Shown: one piece after another, positions 15,846 through 25,098 of the stretch
Layout: the number at the start of each line of letters is the position of its first letter
How positions within the stretch are numbered: position 1 is the stretch's first letter
Source of the DNA: Leptospira koniambonensis
GTDB taxonomy: Bacteria > Spirochaetota > Leptospiria > Leptospirales > Leptospiraceae
DNA: 64,000 nucleotides
Reading direction: 5' to 3'
Assembly: GCF_004769555.1 (NCBI RefSeq)
Contig: NZ_RQFY01000012.1
Location: forward strand, 1 to 64,000
Position numbers and translations under genes: made by a program
Notes under the pieces: generated by a model
Seen by the model: only the letters and a program-made list of their open reading frames with translations
Databases searched by the model: none
What the model was told of the DNA's origin: nothing

Positions 15846-16026
15846 TATTCAATCCCCAATTCATTCAAAACGAACAAGTTCCCATTGATTCAAATTGAAG
15901 AAATTTATATTTTTTCTAAACATGATCTCTAAATATGACAGATTTTGTCATATTTAATATGCAATAATAGCCATATACGGATCCGAGATTTTTGATACAT
16001 TTTTGAGATCTGAAAAGGAGTTATAT

Positions 16027-16434
16027 ATGAGCCTTAAAAAATATTCTGGAAGTTGTCATTGTGGTGCAGTTCGTTACGAAGCGGATTTGGATTTGAGTGC
16101 GGGCACAGGAAGATGTAACTGTTCCTTCTGCAGAAAGGTACGAAATTGGTCCATCATAGTTAAACCTGAATCTTTTCGTTTATTGAGCGGAGAAGATAGT
16201 CTTAGTTTTTACGAATTTAACACAAAAAGTAGCAAACATCATTTTTGCAAAAATTGCGGAGTCAGAACTTTTTCAAAAGGATATATCGAAGAAATCGGCG
16301 GCGCCTTTATAAGTGTTGCTATTTCTACTTTAGATAATGCAGACCTAAGCGAATTAATCGAGGCTCCTGTATGGTATGCAGATGGTTTGAATAATAATTG
16401 GCATAACCAACCTGCAGAGATCCGACATTTGTAA
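16027..16434 (+). CDS. GFA-family (CENP-V/GFA) zinc protein
   Basis: A 135-aa protein of the glutathione-dependent formaldehyde-activating enzyme (GFA/CENP-V) family. The zinc-binding cysteines are visible: [12 protein letters not shown] at the N-terminus, then [10 protein letters not shown], then [13 protein letters not shown]. Gfa itself was described as condensing formaldehyde with glutathione, but most members have no proven function. An AAGGAG box stands 6-8 bases before the ATG at 16027, which decides the start. The gene stands alone; the upstream 180 bases contain no other gene, and two short palindromes follow downstream. Confidence 0.88.
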   Translation: MSLKKYSGSCHCGAVRYEADLDLSAGTGRCNCSFCRKVRNWSIIVKPESFRLLSGEDSLSFYEFNTKSSKHHFCKNCGVRTFSKGYIEEIGGAFISVAISTLDNADLSELIEAPVWYADGLNNNWHNQPAEIRHL

Positions 16435-16472
16435 TTTTCCCGGCCCGCGAGGATCATAAGGGAGGCTCTTAA

Positions 16473-16488
16473 TGTTGGAGTTCCTACT
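16473..16488. repeat. Short intergenic palindrome, copy 2
   Basis: TGTTGGAGTTCCTACT, followed by CGCGGGAGCTAC, belongs to the same word family as the copies at 12939 and 16515. It lies between the GFA-family and ABC-F genes. Confidence 0.5.
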
Positions 16489-16514
16489 CGCGGGAGCTAC
16501 TCAATCCTTATTTC

Positions 16515-16530
16515 TGTTGGAATTCCTACA
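16515..16530. repeat. Short intergenic palindrome, copy 3
   Basis: TGTTGGAATTCCTACA is palindromic at 14 of 16 positions and lies 27 bases after copy 2. Confidence 0.5.
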
Positions 16531-16593
16531 GTCAATTTTAGGTGAAATCTTGGACCCTTGGAAAACTTTGGTTCATAAAGAGCGCACTTAAAG

Positions 16594-18090
16594 ATGATCA
16601 AAATTTCTAACCTTCATAAATCTTATACTTCTAACCTGCTGTTCGATGATCTGAACCTGAGTTTGAATCGGGGCGAAAAATTGGGTCTTGTCGGGCGAAA
16701 CGGTCACGGTAAGTCCACTTTGTTTCAGATGATTTTGGGGAATGTGGAACCGGATTCTGGTACTATCACTTTTCCGAAGGGTTATAAGATCGGACATTTA
16801 CAACAGCATTTGAAATTTACTAAACCTACCGTATTGGAAGAATGCGCGCTCGGTCTTCCGGAAGGTGAAGAATACGAGACCTGGCAGGTTGAAAAAATTT
16901 TGTCAGGCTTGGGTTTTTCAGAAGCGGATCTGGAAAGAAGTCCGGAGGAATTTTCGGGTGGTTATCAGATCCGAATGAACTTGGCAAAACTTCTGGTATC
17001 CGGTCCTGACTTACTTATGTTAGATGAGCCGAATAACTATCTTGATATCGTTACAATTCGTTGGCTTGAGGAATTCTTACGTGAGTGGGAAGGCGAGATC
17101 ATTCTGGTCACTCACGATAGAAGTTTTATGGACAGCGTAGTGACTCATACTGCGGCGATACATCGTACAAAAGCGATCAAGGTCCAAGGTGATACGGATA
17201 AGCTTTATAATCAGATCAATCAGGCTGAAGAAATTTACGAAAGAACTCGTTTGAATGAGGCGAAAAAAAGAAAACAAGAAGAAGTCTTTATCGCTCGATT
17301 TAAAGCGAAGGCGAGTTTTGCGAGCCGTGCTCAATCCAGAGTGAAAAAACTGGAGAAGCAAGGTGAGATGAAAGCGTTAGAAGAGATCGAAAGTTTGGAA
17401 TTATATTTTAATTCCGCACCTTTCGCAGCGAGCCAAATGTTATCTGCTGAAAATATTTCTTTCTCTTATTCTGGGAAAGAGCCTTTTTTGATTTCCGATT
17501 TTTCTCTGAGTGTTGGTAAGAGGGATAGAATTTGTATCATCGGTAAAAACGGTAAGGGTAAGTCTACTCTTCTAAAACTTCTTGCTGGGGAACTCCAAAC
17601 AAGTTCCGGAAAGATCCAAAAACATCCTGCATTGAAAGAAGGTTATTTCGGTCAGACAAATAAATTAAATCTGAATGAGAACGCAACCGTCACCGAAGAA
17701 ATTATGAGTGCGGATAAATCTTGTACTGAATGGCTTGCGAGAACTATCGCTGGTGGATTGATGTTCTCCGATGATATGTCTTTGAAAAAGATTAAGGTAC
17801 TTTCGGGTGGTGAGAAGAGCAGGGTGATGCTTGGAAAAATTTTGGTAACTCCATGCCACCTTCTATTTTTGGATGAGCCTACCAACCACTTGGACATGCA
17901 ATCTTGCGACGCTTTGATTGAGGCAATCGATGAGTTCGAAGGTTCTCTTATCATGGTAACTCACAACGAAATGCACCTTAGAGCTGTAGCCACTAAGTTG
18001 ATCGTTTTTGATAACGACTCGATCAGAATTTTCGATGGTTCTTACGATGACTTCCTCAAAGATGTTGGTTGGTCGGACGAAGATTATTAA
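16594..18090 (+). CDS. ABC-F family ATP-binding protein
   Basis: A soluble protein with two ABC ATPase domains and no membrane segment, the hallmark of the ABC-F family, which binds ribosomes to act as translation factors or antibiotic-resistance factors. Domain 1 has Walker [10 protein letters not shown] (34-42), signature FSGGY and Walker [13 protein letters not shown]. Domain 2 has Walker [10 protein letters not shown], signature LSGGEKSR and [12 protein letters not shown]. The linker (about 215-265) is charged and helical, the P-site tRNA interaction motif region. In domain 1 the usual DEPTNHLD reads DEPNNYLD, a mild variation seen in some subfamilies. The length of 498 aa is slightly short, without a C-terminal coiled coil. 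The precise subfamily is uncertain. A perfect hairpin overlaps its stop codon. Confidence 0.93.
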   Translation: MIKISNLHKSYTSNLLFDDLNLSLNRGEKLGLVGRNGHGKSTLFQMILGNVEPDSGTITFPKGYKIGHLQQHLKFTKPTVLEECALGLPEGEEYETWQVEKILSGLGFSEADLERSPEEFSGGYQIRMNLAKLLVSGPDLLMLDEPNNYLDIVTIRWLEEFLREWEGEIILVTHDRSFMDSVVTHTAAIHRTKAIKVQGDTDKLYNQINQAEEIYERTRLNEAKKRKQEEVFIARFKAKASFASRAQSRVKKLEKQGEMKALEEIESLELYFNSAPFAASQMLSAENISFSYSGKEPFLISDFSLSVGKRDRICIIGKNGKGKSTLLKLLAGELQTSSGKIQKHPALKEGYFGQTNKLNLNENATVTEEIMSADKSCTEWLARTIAGGLMFSDDMSLKKIKVLSGGEKSRVMLGKILVTPCHLLFLDEPTNHLDMQSCDALIEAIDEFEGSLIMVTHNEMHLRAVATKLIVFDNDSIRIFDGSYDDFLKDVGWSDEDY

Positions 18091-18112
18091 GAAAAGATGT
18101 TTCTTAATAATC
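18082..18112. terminator. Perfect 13-bp hairpin between convergent genes
   Basis: GATTATTAAGAAA (18082-18094) and TTTCTTAATAATC (18100-18112) form an uninterrupted stem with a 5-base loop. It overlaps the TAA of the ABC-F gene and lies 11 bases from the convergent YdcZ-like stop. It is A+T-rich and symmetric, so it could terminate both transcripts. Confidence 0.6.
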
Positions 18113-18123
18113 TGTTTGGGTGC

Positions 18124-18579
18124 TTATCCCTTTCGAACCAACCAAGCACTCACGATCAGTAACCCTAATCCGATTATCTTTTGGGCTGAAATTGGTTTTT
18201 CAGGGAATCCTAATACTCCCCATTTTTCTAATAAGATGGAAGTTACTACCTGACCCAATAAAAATAAAGCGATCCAACTTGTGGCTCCTAATTTAGGGGC
18301 GAAAACTAAAGAAGAAGTGACTACGATCGCTCCTAAAAACCCTCCAATCCACAGCCACCAAGGTTGTTCTTTGATTGTTTGTAGGATGAAAGAAGTGGAT
18401 TTCATTTCTCCTAAAGCGAAAGTGATGATCCCTAATGCGATTGTTCCTACGAAAAAGGAAATCGTAGAAGCGAGCCAAGGACTTTCTATATTTTTTCCTA
18501 ATATAGAGTTGATACCTGGCTGAATGGACATAGCGAGTCCTGAAAGAAGTGCAAAGATTATAGGTAATAATAGGTTCAT
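18124..18579 (-). CDS. YdcZ/DUF606-type DMT-superfamily membrane protein
   Basis: A 151-aa protein with five hydrophobic helices and almost no loops, matching the DUF606 (YdcZ) branch of the drug/metabolite transporter superfamily. The N-terminal LSGLAMSIQPGINSILGK and the later TSWIALFLLGQVVTSILLEKWG are typical of the family. Proteins of this type are half the size of EamA transporters and are thought to work as dimers. The substrate is unknown. It lies 9 bases downstream of the AlkC-like gene on the same strand, so the two are probably co-transcribed. Confidence 0.85.
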   Translation of the reverse strand: MNLLLPIIFALLSGLAMSIQPGINSILGKNIESPWLASTISFFVGTIALGIITFALGEMKSTSFILQTIKEQPWWLWIGGFLGAIVVTSSLVFAPKLGATSWIALFLLGQVVTSILLEKWGVLGFPEKPISAQKIIGLGLLIVSAWLVRKG

Positions 18580-18588
18580 ACGTTGATC

Positions 18589-19728
18589 TTAGGTCGCCCG
18601 TGTTTTTTTACGAGCTGTTTGAGGGTGAGTAACTTTAAATTCTGCTTTTGCTTTTGTTTCTCCATTCACAACGATTTCCAATTTATGAATTCCGGGAGAA
18701 TGTATTCTGGTAGTCATTTGCTGGAAAGATTGTTTTCTTTCATAAACTTTTGTTTCTTTGGGAGAAAATTCTCTTTCTTCTATCTGAAAAACTTTTACGG
18801 AAAATTTCCCAGAAGGTTTTAGGTAATGTATTTTAGATTCTAATCTATAGAGGGTAGGTATTTTCGCTTCAGATTTCATTTCGAATCTGTAGGTTAAATG
18901 TTTTCCGATCTCTATTGTTTTAGGCTGGAGTTCCAACTTTGAAATTTTAGCGGATTTACTTTTTGGGAACCCAAAGATAGAAAGTGTATCAGTATTACCT
19001 TGTTTTAATAAACCTCTAAGAGCGTGTTTTAGTAAAAGATCTGTGTTTTTAGATTTACCCTTCCATTTTTTTGCAATTGAGATCACAATGTCTGGATGAT
19101 CTTTAGAGATATCGTTTAGATGATTGGCCACACTTCTTCTGACCACTTCATCAGGGTCGTTTTTTAAATTTTCCAAAATGGATAGAGTTTTTTTAGGATC
19201 TTGTTTTAATCCAGGAATACCTTTTCCCCAAGGCAATCTGGGGCGAGAACCTTCGCTTGCTAATCTTCTTGTTCCTGGATGAGAATGTCTGGACCACTCT
19301 AACATTTTTTTCCAAGTGACATCTGGGTGTCGGATCAGGAACTCTCGAATGGAAAATTCACAAGAAATGATCTGGGTGATCCTCTCCATACAATGTAAAG
19401 ATTCCTGTGGGTAATCAATGCCAGAAATTTCTACTACATCGCCCAAGAAGATGATATAAAACCTTTGTGTTCCCGGGAATTTTTTCTCTAGAACTTTCGA
19501 AATATTTAATAAAGGAGAAACTGCTTTTGGAAATGGTTTAGGAAGAGAATCTGATAATACCTCGGCAATTCTTTTGATCCTTTGTTTGAGTTCTAATATC
19601 TTCCAATCTTTACGTTTGATCTCTTGGACCCAATCTTCTGGCCGCTTATGGGATAATACTGTGGAAAATTGGGTCCCTAATTCTAAGAGAGCCTTATCAT
19701 CGTAAAAATTTTTGAGAGCTTCCGCCAT
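18589..19728 (-). CDS. AlkC-like DNA alkylation repair protein
   Basis: A 379-aa protein of the HEAT-like-repeat DNA glycosylases of the AlkC/AlkD superfamily, which excise 3-methyladenine and related lesions. AlkC-type hallmarks are WSRHSHPGTRRLASEGSRPR followed by LPWGKGIPGL near the middle, and the helical repeat NDPDEVVRRSVANHLNDISKDHP just after. The C-terminal ~110 residues look like a beta-sandwich (Ig-like) extension, as found in a subset of AlkC proteins. It shares a divergent intergenic region of 172 bases with an AlkZ-like gene, so two alkylation-repair glycosylases may be regulated together. Confidence in the family is high; the exact lesion is inferred. Confidence 0.88.
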   Translation of the reverse strand: MAEALKNFYDDKALLELGTQFSTVLSHKRPEDWVQEIKRKDWKILELKQRIKRIAEVLSDSLPKPFPKAVSPLLNISKVLEKKFPGTQRFYIIFLGDVVEISGIDYPQESLHCMERITQIISCEFSIREFLIRHPDVTWKKMLEWSRHSHPGTRRLASEGSRPRLPWGKGIPGLKQDPKKTLSILENLKNDPDEVVRRSVANHLNDISKDHPDIVISIAKKWKGKSKNTDLLLKHALRGLLKQGNTDTLSIFGFPKSKSAKISKLELQPKTIEIGKHLTYRFEMKSEAKIPTLYRLESKIHYLKPSGKFSVKVFQIEEREFSPKETKVYERKQSFQQMTTRIHSPGIHKLEIVVNGETKAKAEFKVTHPQTARKKTRAT

Positions 19729-19900
19729 AAAGTTTATTATAATTCATTTCCCGATTTGGGTAGGTAGTATTTTTCGTCATTCGATGGAGAAAAGTCTTGA
19801 TGATTGTAAAAATATTTTATATCGATACTTACGTCGGTTTGTTTTATGAAATAGTAAAATGATTCCCGAAAATCCATATTTGATAGATTGATACACATAC

Positions 19901-20974
19901 GTGAATATCGCATTAACAAGATTGAAACATCTTCATGTTTCGGATGCTCAATATCCTTCTCCCGAAAAGGTAGTCGAGGCTATGGGTGCTATCCAAGGCC
20001 AAGACTATGCTGCCTCTAAATGGGCGATAGGACTTAGGACCTCTGGTGCAAAGGAAGAAGATGTCGAGTCTGCATTTTTGAATAAAAAGATTATTAGGTC
20101 TTGGCCATTAAGAGGAACATTACATTTAGTTTCTGCAAAGGATATTTATTGGCTATTGGATCTACTGGGACCACCTACTATTTCTAAATACGCGGCTCAT
20201 TATAAAAAGATAGAATTAGAACCCAAAGTATTAAAAAAATGTTATTCTATTCTTTCAAAAAATCTTTCGAATCAAAACTTTCTTACCAGAAAAGAAATAT
20301 CTTCCATTTTAGAAAAATCTGGGATTATCACAAATACTACCAGGTTATCTCATATTCTGCAAAGAGCAGGTTTAGAAGGTTTGATCTGTTTTGGTCCAAG
20401 AAGAGATAAAGATTTTACTTATACATTGATCGAAGAATGGATCCCAAAGATAAAAAAAATCAAAAAACCAAAAGAAGAAGCTCTTTATGATATTACTAAA
20501 ATATACTTTGATACAAGGGCCCCCGCTACATTAGCGGATTTTGTTTGGTGGTCCGGTTTGAATGTGAAGGATGCAAAAACTGGAATAGAAAGTGTAGGTT
20601 CTAAATTGAACAGTTTTCAAAAGGATGATCAAACTTATTATATTCCTAAAAAGATGGATTTAATCAATAAGGATTCAGACACATTATTTCTTCTTCCTGC
20701 GTTCGATGAATTTTTGTTAGCTTATACGGATCGCAAAGATTGTATGGACCCTCCTGCTAAAAAAGTTTTAACTCCTGCAGATGATCTTTTTAGGCCAACA
20801 TTAGTGATCAATGGTTGGGTAACGGGGATTTGGCAGAGAGAATTCAAAAAAGAAGATGTTATTCTAAAAGTAACTCCTTACAAACCTCTAAATGCAAATT
20901 TTAAGAAAAAACTAAGGAAGGCAGCGGAAGAATATGCAATATTCCTTGGGAAAAATCTGACCTTAGAAGTTTAG
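19901..20974 (+). CDS. HTH_42 winged-helix DNA glycosylase-like protein (AlkZ-like)
   Basis: A 357-aa member of the HTH_42 family (PF06224), whose characterised members AlkZ and YcaQ/AlkX unhook DNA interstrand crosslinks or remove alkylated bases. The segment MGAIQGQDYAASKWAIGLR (about residues 28-46) contains a Q-x-Q motif at the position of the AlkZ catalytic Gln-x-Gln. RGTLHLVSAKD near 70 and LLPAFDEFLLAY near 265 are also typical of the family. The start is GTG at 19901. It is divergent from the AlkC-like gene, supporting a repair role. Whether it acts on crosslinks or monoadducts cannot be read from the sequence. Confidence 0.82.
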   Translation: MNIALTRLKHLHVSDAQYPSPEKVVEAMGAIQGQDYAASKWAIGLRTSGAKEEDVESAFLNKKIIRSWPLRGTLHLVSAKDIYWLLDLLGPPTISKYAAHYKKIELEPKVLKKCYSILSKNLSNQNFLTRKEISSILEKSGIITNTTRLSHILQRAGLEGLICFGPRRDKDFTYTLIEEWIPKIKKIKKPKEEALYDITKIYFDTRAPATLADFVWWSGLNVKDAKTGIESVGSKLNSFQKDDQTYYIPKKMDLINKDSDTLFLLPAFDEFLLAYTDRKDCMDPPAKKVLTPADDLFRPTLVINGWVTGIWQREFKKEDVILKVTPYKPLNANFKKKLRKAAEEYAIFLGKNLTLEV

Positions 20975-20975
20975 A

Positions 20976-21827
20976 TCAATTCGAGGATTCTATTAATAAT
21001 TTATGAATTAGATCGTAATTTTTCCAGGGAAGAAAATGCCCTTCTTTTGGAAGTAGATATGTTTTTGTTTCTGTCGAAAAATTTTTCTGAATAAATTCCA
21101 GGTTTTTAGGATCTACAAGTCCGTCTTCTTCTCCTTGGACTACGATTGTTTTAGCTTTGATCTTTTTCCATTCTGGGGTCAAACTTTTTAATTGTTCCTT
21201 TAAAGGTAACATTTCTGAATTACTATGAGTCCATTCTTCGGGTAAGATCCAGCCTGCGATCCAAGTATCGGCGATCTTGTTGTACCATTTTATTTCTTCT
21301 GCTTCTGGGTCCATGGCCGCCGCTAATAAAAATAGATATTGAAACTTTTCAGGGGAGATTGAGGCCATTCTTGCTGCGATTGGACCTCCATAAGAATGTC
21401 CTAATATAGAAATTGATTTTTTTCCTTTTTGTATTTCGGGAAGTTTTGAAAGAGTTTCTAAAATTTTTTCTGCTTGGGCATTTACATCAGCAACTGTTCC
21501 GGTGGATTTTCCGAAACCCGGGCGATCTAATCCAAGCATACAATATTTTTTTAATAATTCAGGATCGTTTAAATATCTGAGATAATTCGACCAAGTTCCT
21601 GGAGATCCGTGAATGAAGATGAGGACTTTGTTTTTATCAGGTTTACATCCAGTGCTAATCCAATGAACAGGGCCTTCTTCCTTTTTAGTTTGGATCAGGT
21701 GTTCTTGATAGAATGTATCGGATCCTTTGAGCTTCTGGAAGGCTTTATCTTCTGCCATATCCATTTCTTCATAACTGCTGCAGCAGGAAAGAAGTATGGA
21801 TAGAAGAAGAAGTGTTGATCTTTTCAT
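20976..21827 (-). CDS. Alpha/beta hydrolase, putative lipoprotein
   Basis: The N-terminus MKRSTLLLLSILLSCCSS is a short lipoprotein signal peptide ending at one of two adjacent cysteines. The mature part is an alpha/beta hydrolase: HGSPG oxyanion motif near 71-75, nucleophile elbow GHSYGG near 143-148, a late Asp in VVQGEEDGLVDP and a catalytic His in EGHFLPW near the C-terminus. The full Ser-Asp-His triad is present, so it should be active, probably as an esterase or lipase at the cell envelope. Its stop is only a base from the stop of the convergent AlkZ-like gene. The substrate is unknown. Confidence 0.85.
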   Translation of the reverse strand: MKRSTLLLLSILLSCCSSYEEMDMAEDKAFQKLKGSDTFYQEHLIQTKKEEGPVHWISTGCKPDKNKVLIFIHGSPGTWSNYLRYLNDPELLKKYCMLGLDRPGFGKSTGTVADVNAQAEKILETLSKLPEIQKGKKSISILGHSYGGPIAARMASISPEKFQYLFLLAAAMDPEAEEIKWYNKIADTWIAGWILPEEWTHSNSEMLPLKEQLKSLTPEWKKIKAKTIVVQGEEDGLVDPKNLEFIQKNFSTETKTYLLPKEGHFLPWKNYDLIHKLLIESSN

Positions 21828-21896
21828 AAACGAAATGCGAGAAAGGTTATATTTTAGTTCGTCCTAGCTCGAAATTGTTACGATAAATTTGAGATT

Positions 21897-22631
21897 TTAT
21901 ACAAAGATTTTAATGAGCAAAAAGATCCCGAAATTTGCTCCGAATACAATATAGAAAAATAATGGAGGAGAAGGCTCCAACTGTTTGTCTATTGCCTTGT
22001 TTAGACTTGTTTTGATAATTTCTTCTAAGACGGAAATGTCTTGGGTTCCTTTTTGTTCGTAAGCGGCTGCTACTTCTTCTGCGAATTCAGCGATCCTGAT
22101 CTTTTTTAAAAAGGTTTGTAAAATGAAGCGAAGAACCTTCGGCAAGTTTTCCTTCTCCTGTAAAAATGTAGGCAGGTCTTTCAATTTAGAAGAGATAAAT
22201 TTCCCCCAGTTGTCTATTTTTTCAGATCCGACTCTTTTTTTGATCATTTCAGAAAGAGTTTTGGAAATATTATCAGTGAACCAGGCTTTGTTTTCAGTGA
22301 CCAAACTTCCTAATTCTCTTCCTAAAAGATATTTTTTGATCCCAAGGAAGTAAAGGAAAGGAAATACAAATGCGAACCCAATTACCAAAAGAACGATAGG
22401 CCAAAGCTCTAAGACTATTACGATTAATGCAAGTATTGCTCCGATTCCTCCTGCTCTTGCGATTGGCATTGGCCCAAGGTTCGACGCGACACTTTTCATT
22501 TCTGGAAAACAGAATGCTAATAGAAATAGATTAAAAATGAATCCTAAAAAGAGTGCTATGGAAGAAAGTAAAAATATTTTTGCGGAACTTTTGACTGCAA
22601 TTTTTACGAATGTTCCGATCTCTTCTTTCAT
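21897..22631 (-). CDS. Hypothetical membrane protein
   Basis: Not recognised. The 244-aa protein has hydrophobic segments at about 17-41, 59-80 and 80-98, then a soluble helical region of about 120 residues (amphipathic, rich in Lys and Glu), and a last hydrophobic segment at the C-terminus ending in IFLLIKIFV. The layout, two or three N-terminal helices, a cytoplasmic helical domain and a C-terminal anchor, suggests a membrane-tethered scaffold. No catalytic motif is visible. It lies between two alpha/beta hydrolase genes on the same strand, separated by 69 and 63 bases. Confidence 0.65.
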   Translation of the reverse strand: MKEEIGTFVKIAVKSSAKIFLLSSIALFLGFIFNLFLLAFCFPEMKSVASNLGPMPIARAGGIGAILALIVIVLELWPIVLLVIGFAFVFPFLYFLGIKKYLLGRELGSLVTENKAWFTDNISKTLSEMIKKRVGSEKIDNWGKFISSKLKDLPTFLQEKENLPKVLRFILQTFLKKIRIAEFAEEVAAAYEQKGTQDISVLEEIIKTSLNKAIDKQLEPSPPLFFYIVFGANFGIFLLIKIFV

Positions 22632-22694
22632 TAATATTTCTCCGGATATGTATTTCTTATTAATAACGGATGGCGCCTGGCTTTTTTGCGCGTT

Positions 22695-23450
22695 TTAACT
22701 GTTCTGTTTTAGCCAATCAAACATGATGTCGAAAATTTTCTCTTTTCCAGGTTCGTCTGTAAGCCAATGCGCATGATTGGGTAGGGCAACAAATTCTGAA
22801 TTTTCGTATCTTCTTGCGACAGCCTTCGTGACACGGATCGGGATGATCCTGTCCTTCTCCCCTGCTAAAACTAGAACTGGACAATTTACTTTTCCTGCTG
22901 GGATTTTACTTCCTTTGAGGGGATCGAAAAACCAAAATGCAAGTTCGAAAAGTGCTCTGCCGGATTCATAATTTAAAGAAGCATAATATTCTTTTCTTTT
23001 ATCTTTTGGAACTCGATTAAATAATCCAAAATTTGCTCCACGATACGTTGGTTTGAAAGGTTTGGTCCAAAATTTCCAACGAAATGGAACTTCTAACAAA
23101 GTATATAAAGGAGAAGGTCCTAATGGAAAAATTCCCGCTGGAGCAGCCGGTGCAAACAATACAATTCTAGAAGCAAAACCTTCTGCAGCTAATGCTTGTG
23201 CCAACCATCCTCCCATGGAGTGGCCGATCAATGTTGGTTTGTCCCAGCCTTTGTTTCGAATTTCCTTTTTTAGGAATTCAACATAATCAACGAGTCGATA
23301 TTTTCCTAATGCGGGATCGGGTGGTTTGTTCAATTCATGAAATGGTAATGTAGGAGCAAAGACCTCATGGCCTTTTTGTTCTAGTACTTTTTTAACCGAG
23401 TCCAGAGTATCTGGTCTGGACCACATTCCGTGTAATAAGACGATCTTCAT
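22695..23450 (-). CDS. Alpha/beta hydrolase
   Basis: A 251-aa cytoplasmic alpha/beta hydrolase with no signal peptide. It opens with a beta-strand and the oxyanion segment LHGMWSRPDTL; the nucleophile elbow GHSMGGWLAQA lies near residues 77-87. A catalytic Asp is in LAGEKDRIIP and a catalytic His in LPNHAHWL near the C-terminus, so the triad is complete. The family covers esterases, lipases and C-C hydrolases, and the substrate is not deducible. It is followed on the same strand by the hypothetical membrane protein gene. Confidence 0.85.
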   Translation of the reverse strand: MKIVLLHGMWSRPDTLDSVKKVLEQKGHEVFAPTLPFHELNKPPDPALGKYRLVDYVEFLKKEIRNKGWDKPTLIGHSMGGWLAQALAAEGFASRIVLFAPAAPAGIFPLGPSPLYTLLEVPFRWKFWTKPFKPTYRGANFGLFNRVPKDKRKEYYASLNYESGRALFELAFWFFDPLKGSKIPAGKVNCPVLVLAGEKDRIIPIRVTKAVARRYENSEFVALPNHAHWLTDEPGKEKIFDIMFDWLKQNS

Positions 23451-23517
23451 GTTCGGATCCGAGGGTCCTAATTGGAGGGTATCTTAAGAATAGAATCAAG
23501 AAAAAAAGAAGAAGGTC

Positions 23518-25098
23518 TTAAGTTTCCGGAATAAACCCTCTGCGCATTGTATTCTCAGTGATGCTGATTGGTTCTAAAAATTGTTTTAGGTAATCTGGGC
23601 CGCCGGCTTTTGCTCCCACTCCTGAAAGTTTATAACCCCCGAAAGGTTGTCTATCTACAACAGCTCCAGTGATACCTCTGTTGATATATAAGTTCCCGAC
23701 TTCGAATTTCTCTTTTGCATATTGTATGTTATTAGGGTTTCTGGAAAAGACCCCACCTGTAAGAGCGTAATCTACGTTATTCGCTATTTTGATAGCATCT
23801 TCAAAATTTTTAGCCTTGAACAAAGTAACATAAGGTCCGAAAAATTCTGTTTGTCCTAAAGGAGAGGACGGATCTTCACTTTCAAAAATAATAGGTTCCA
23901 CAAAATGACCTGAATGTTTTTGGGTTTCTTCTATTTTCAGTTTACTTAAGATCTTAGAAGAGAATTGGGAAGCTATTCCATCCAATCTCGTTTTGGATTC
24001 TGAATCTATTACTGGTCCAACTTTCACGGAAGGATCTTCAGGTAATCCAGTTTTTAGAGATTGTAATGCATCTATAAATCTATTTTTGAATGTATCATAT
24101 TTAGATTCCAAAAGTATAATGCGCGAAAGTGCGCTACATTTTTGTCCTTGGAATCCGAATGCGGATTGTATGGATGCGATCACTGCTTCGTCCAAATCTG
24201 CGTCTTCGTCCACAATTAAAGCATTCTTGCCTCCCATCTCAGCGACCACCTTTTTGACGAATTTAAGATCTTGGGACGCGGCTTCTCGGATCATTCCTAA
24301 TCCTACTGCTCTGGAGCCAGTAAAATTGATTGTATGTATTTCTGGATGTTTGACTAAATAAGCGCCGATCTCTTCTCCTTTTCCTGGTAAAAAATGAAGT
24401 GCCGAAGAAGGGACGCCAGCTTCTAATAATATATTAAAAAGTTTGAATGCAATCACAGAAGATTGTTCTGCTGGTTTCATGATGACTGGATTTCCGGCAA
24501 CCAAAGGAGCCACTGTCATTCCGCAAAGGATCGCCAAAGGAAAATTCCAAGGAGCGACTACGAGGGTAACTCCTCTTGGTATATATGTGTAGATATTCTC
24601 TTCTCCCAATAGATCTCTTTTTCTGGGTTGGAAAATATTCTCTGCTTCTTTTGCATAAAATTCACAAAAGTCGATCGCCTCTGCGATTTCTGCGTCTATG
24701 TCCTTGATCCCTTTTCCTACTTCTAAAGACATCAGTGCGCTAAGTTCCGTTTTTTGGGAGCGTAGAATGTCTGCTGCCTTTTTTAAAAATCCAATTCTGA
24801 TCTCAGGCTTTGTACTTTTCCATGTTTCAAAAAATTGGACCGAGTTTTTGGCAGCTTCTTCCGCATCTGTTATGGAAGCATAATGTATATCCGCAATTTT
24901 TTCTGATGTATTCGCAGGATTTTGAGCTGGAACTATTAAGGAGGATTTTTTTGTTTTTCCAGAGATGATAGGATAAACTTGTATTGGGAATTCTTTTCGG
25001 ATAGAGACGAATCCTTTGTTTAAGATAGATCTTTCTTCTTCATTGGAGAAATCTCTTAGGGTTTCGTTTTGAAAATTGGAATTATTATGATAGTTCAT
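23518..25098 (-). CDS. L-glutamate gamma-semialdehyde (P5C) dehydrogenase
   Basis: A 526-aa aldehyde dehydrogenase that by context performs the second step of proline catabolism, oxidising glutamate semialdehyde to glutamate with NAD+. Family landmarks are present: VAPWNFPLAI near 180, NFTGSRAVG near 255, the catalytic Glu in EMGGKNA near 290, and the catalytic Cys in GFQGQKCSALSR near 322. YINRGITGAVVDRQPFGG near 475 is the C-terminal oligomerisation region typical of P5C dehydrogenases. The start codon overlaps the upstream proline dehydrogenase stop by 4 bases (ATGA), so the two are coupled and glutamate semialdehyde could be passed between separate polypeptides. In many Gram-negatives both are fused as PutA. 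Confidence 0.9.
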   Translation of the reverse strand: MNYHNNSNFQNETLRDFSNEEERSILNKGFVSIRKEFPIQVYPIISGKTKKSSLIVPAQNPANTSEKIADIHYASITDAEEAAKNSVQFFETWKSTKPEIRIGFLKKAADILRSQKTELSALMSLEVGKGIKDIDAEIAEAIDFCEFYAKEAENIFQPRKRDLLGEENIYTYIPRGVTLVVAPWNFPLAILCGMTVAPLVAGNPVIMKPAEQSSVIAFKLFNILLEAGVPSSALHFLPGKGEEIGAYLVKHPEIHTINFTGSRAVGLGMIREAASQDLKFVKKVVAEMGGKNALIVDEDADLDEAVIASIQSAFGFQGQKCSALSRIILLESKYDTFKNRFIDALQSLKTGLPEDPSVKVGPVIDSESKTRLDGIASQFSSKILSKLKIEETQKHSGHFVEPIIFESEDPSSPLGQTEFFGPYVTLFKAKNFEDAIKIANNVDYALTGGVFSRNPNNIQYAKEKFEVGNLYINRGITGAVVDRQPFGGYKLSGVGAKAGGPDYLKQFLEPISITENTMRRGFIPET

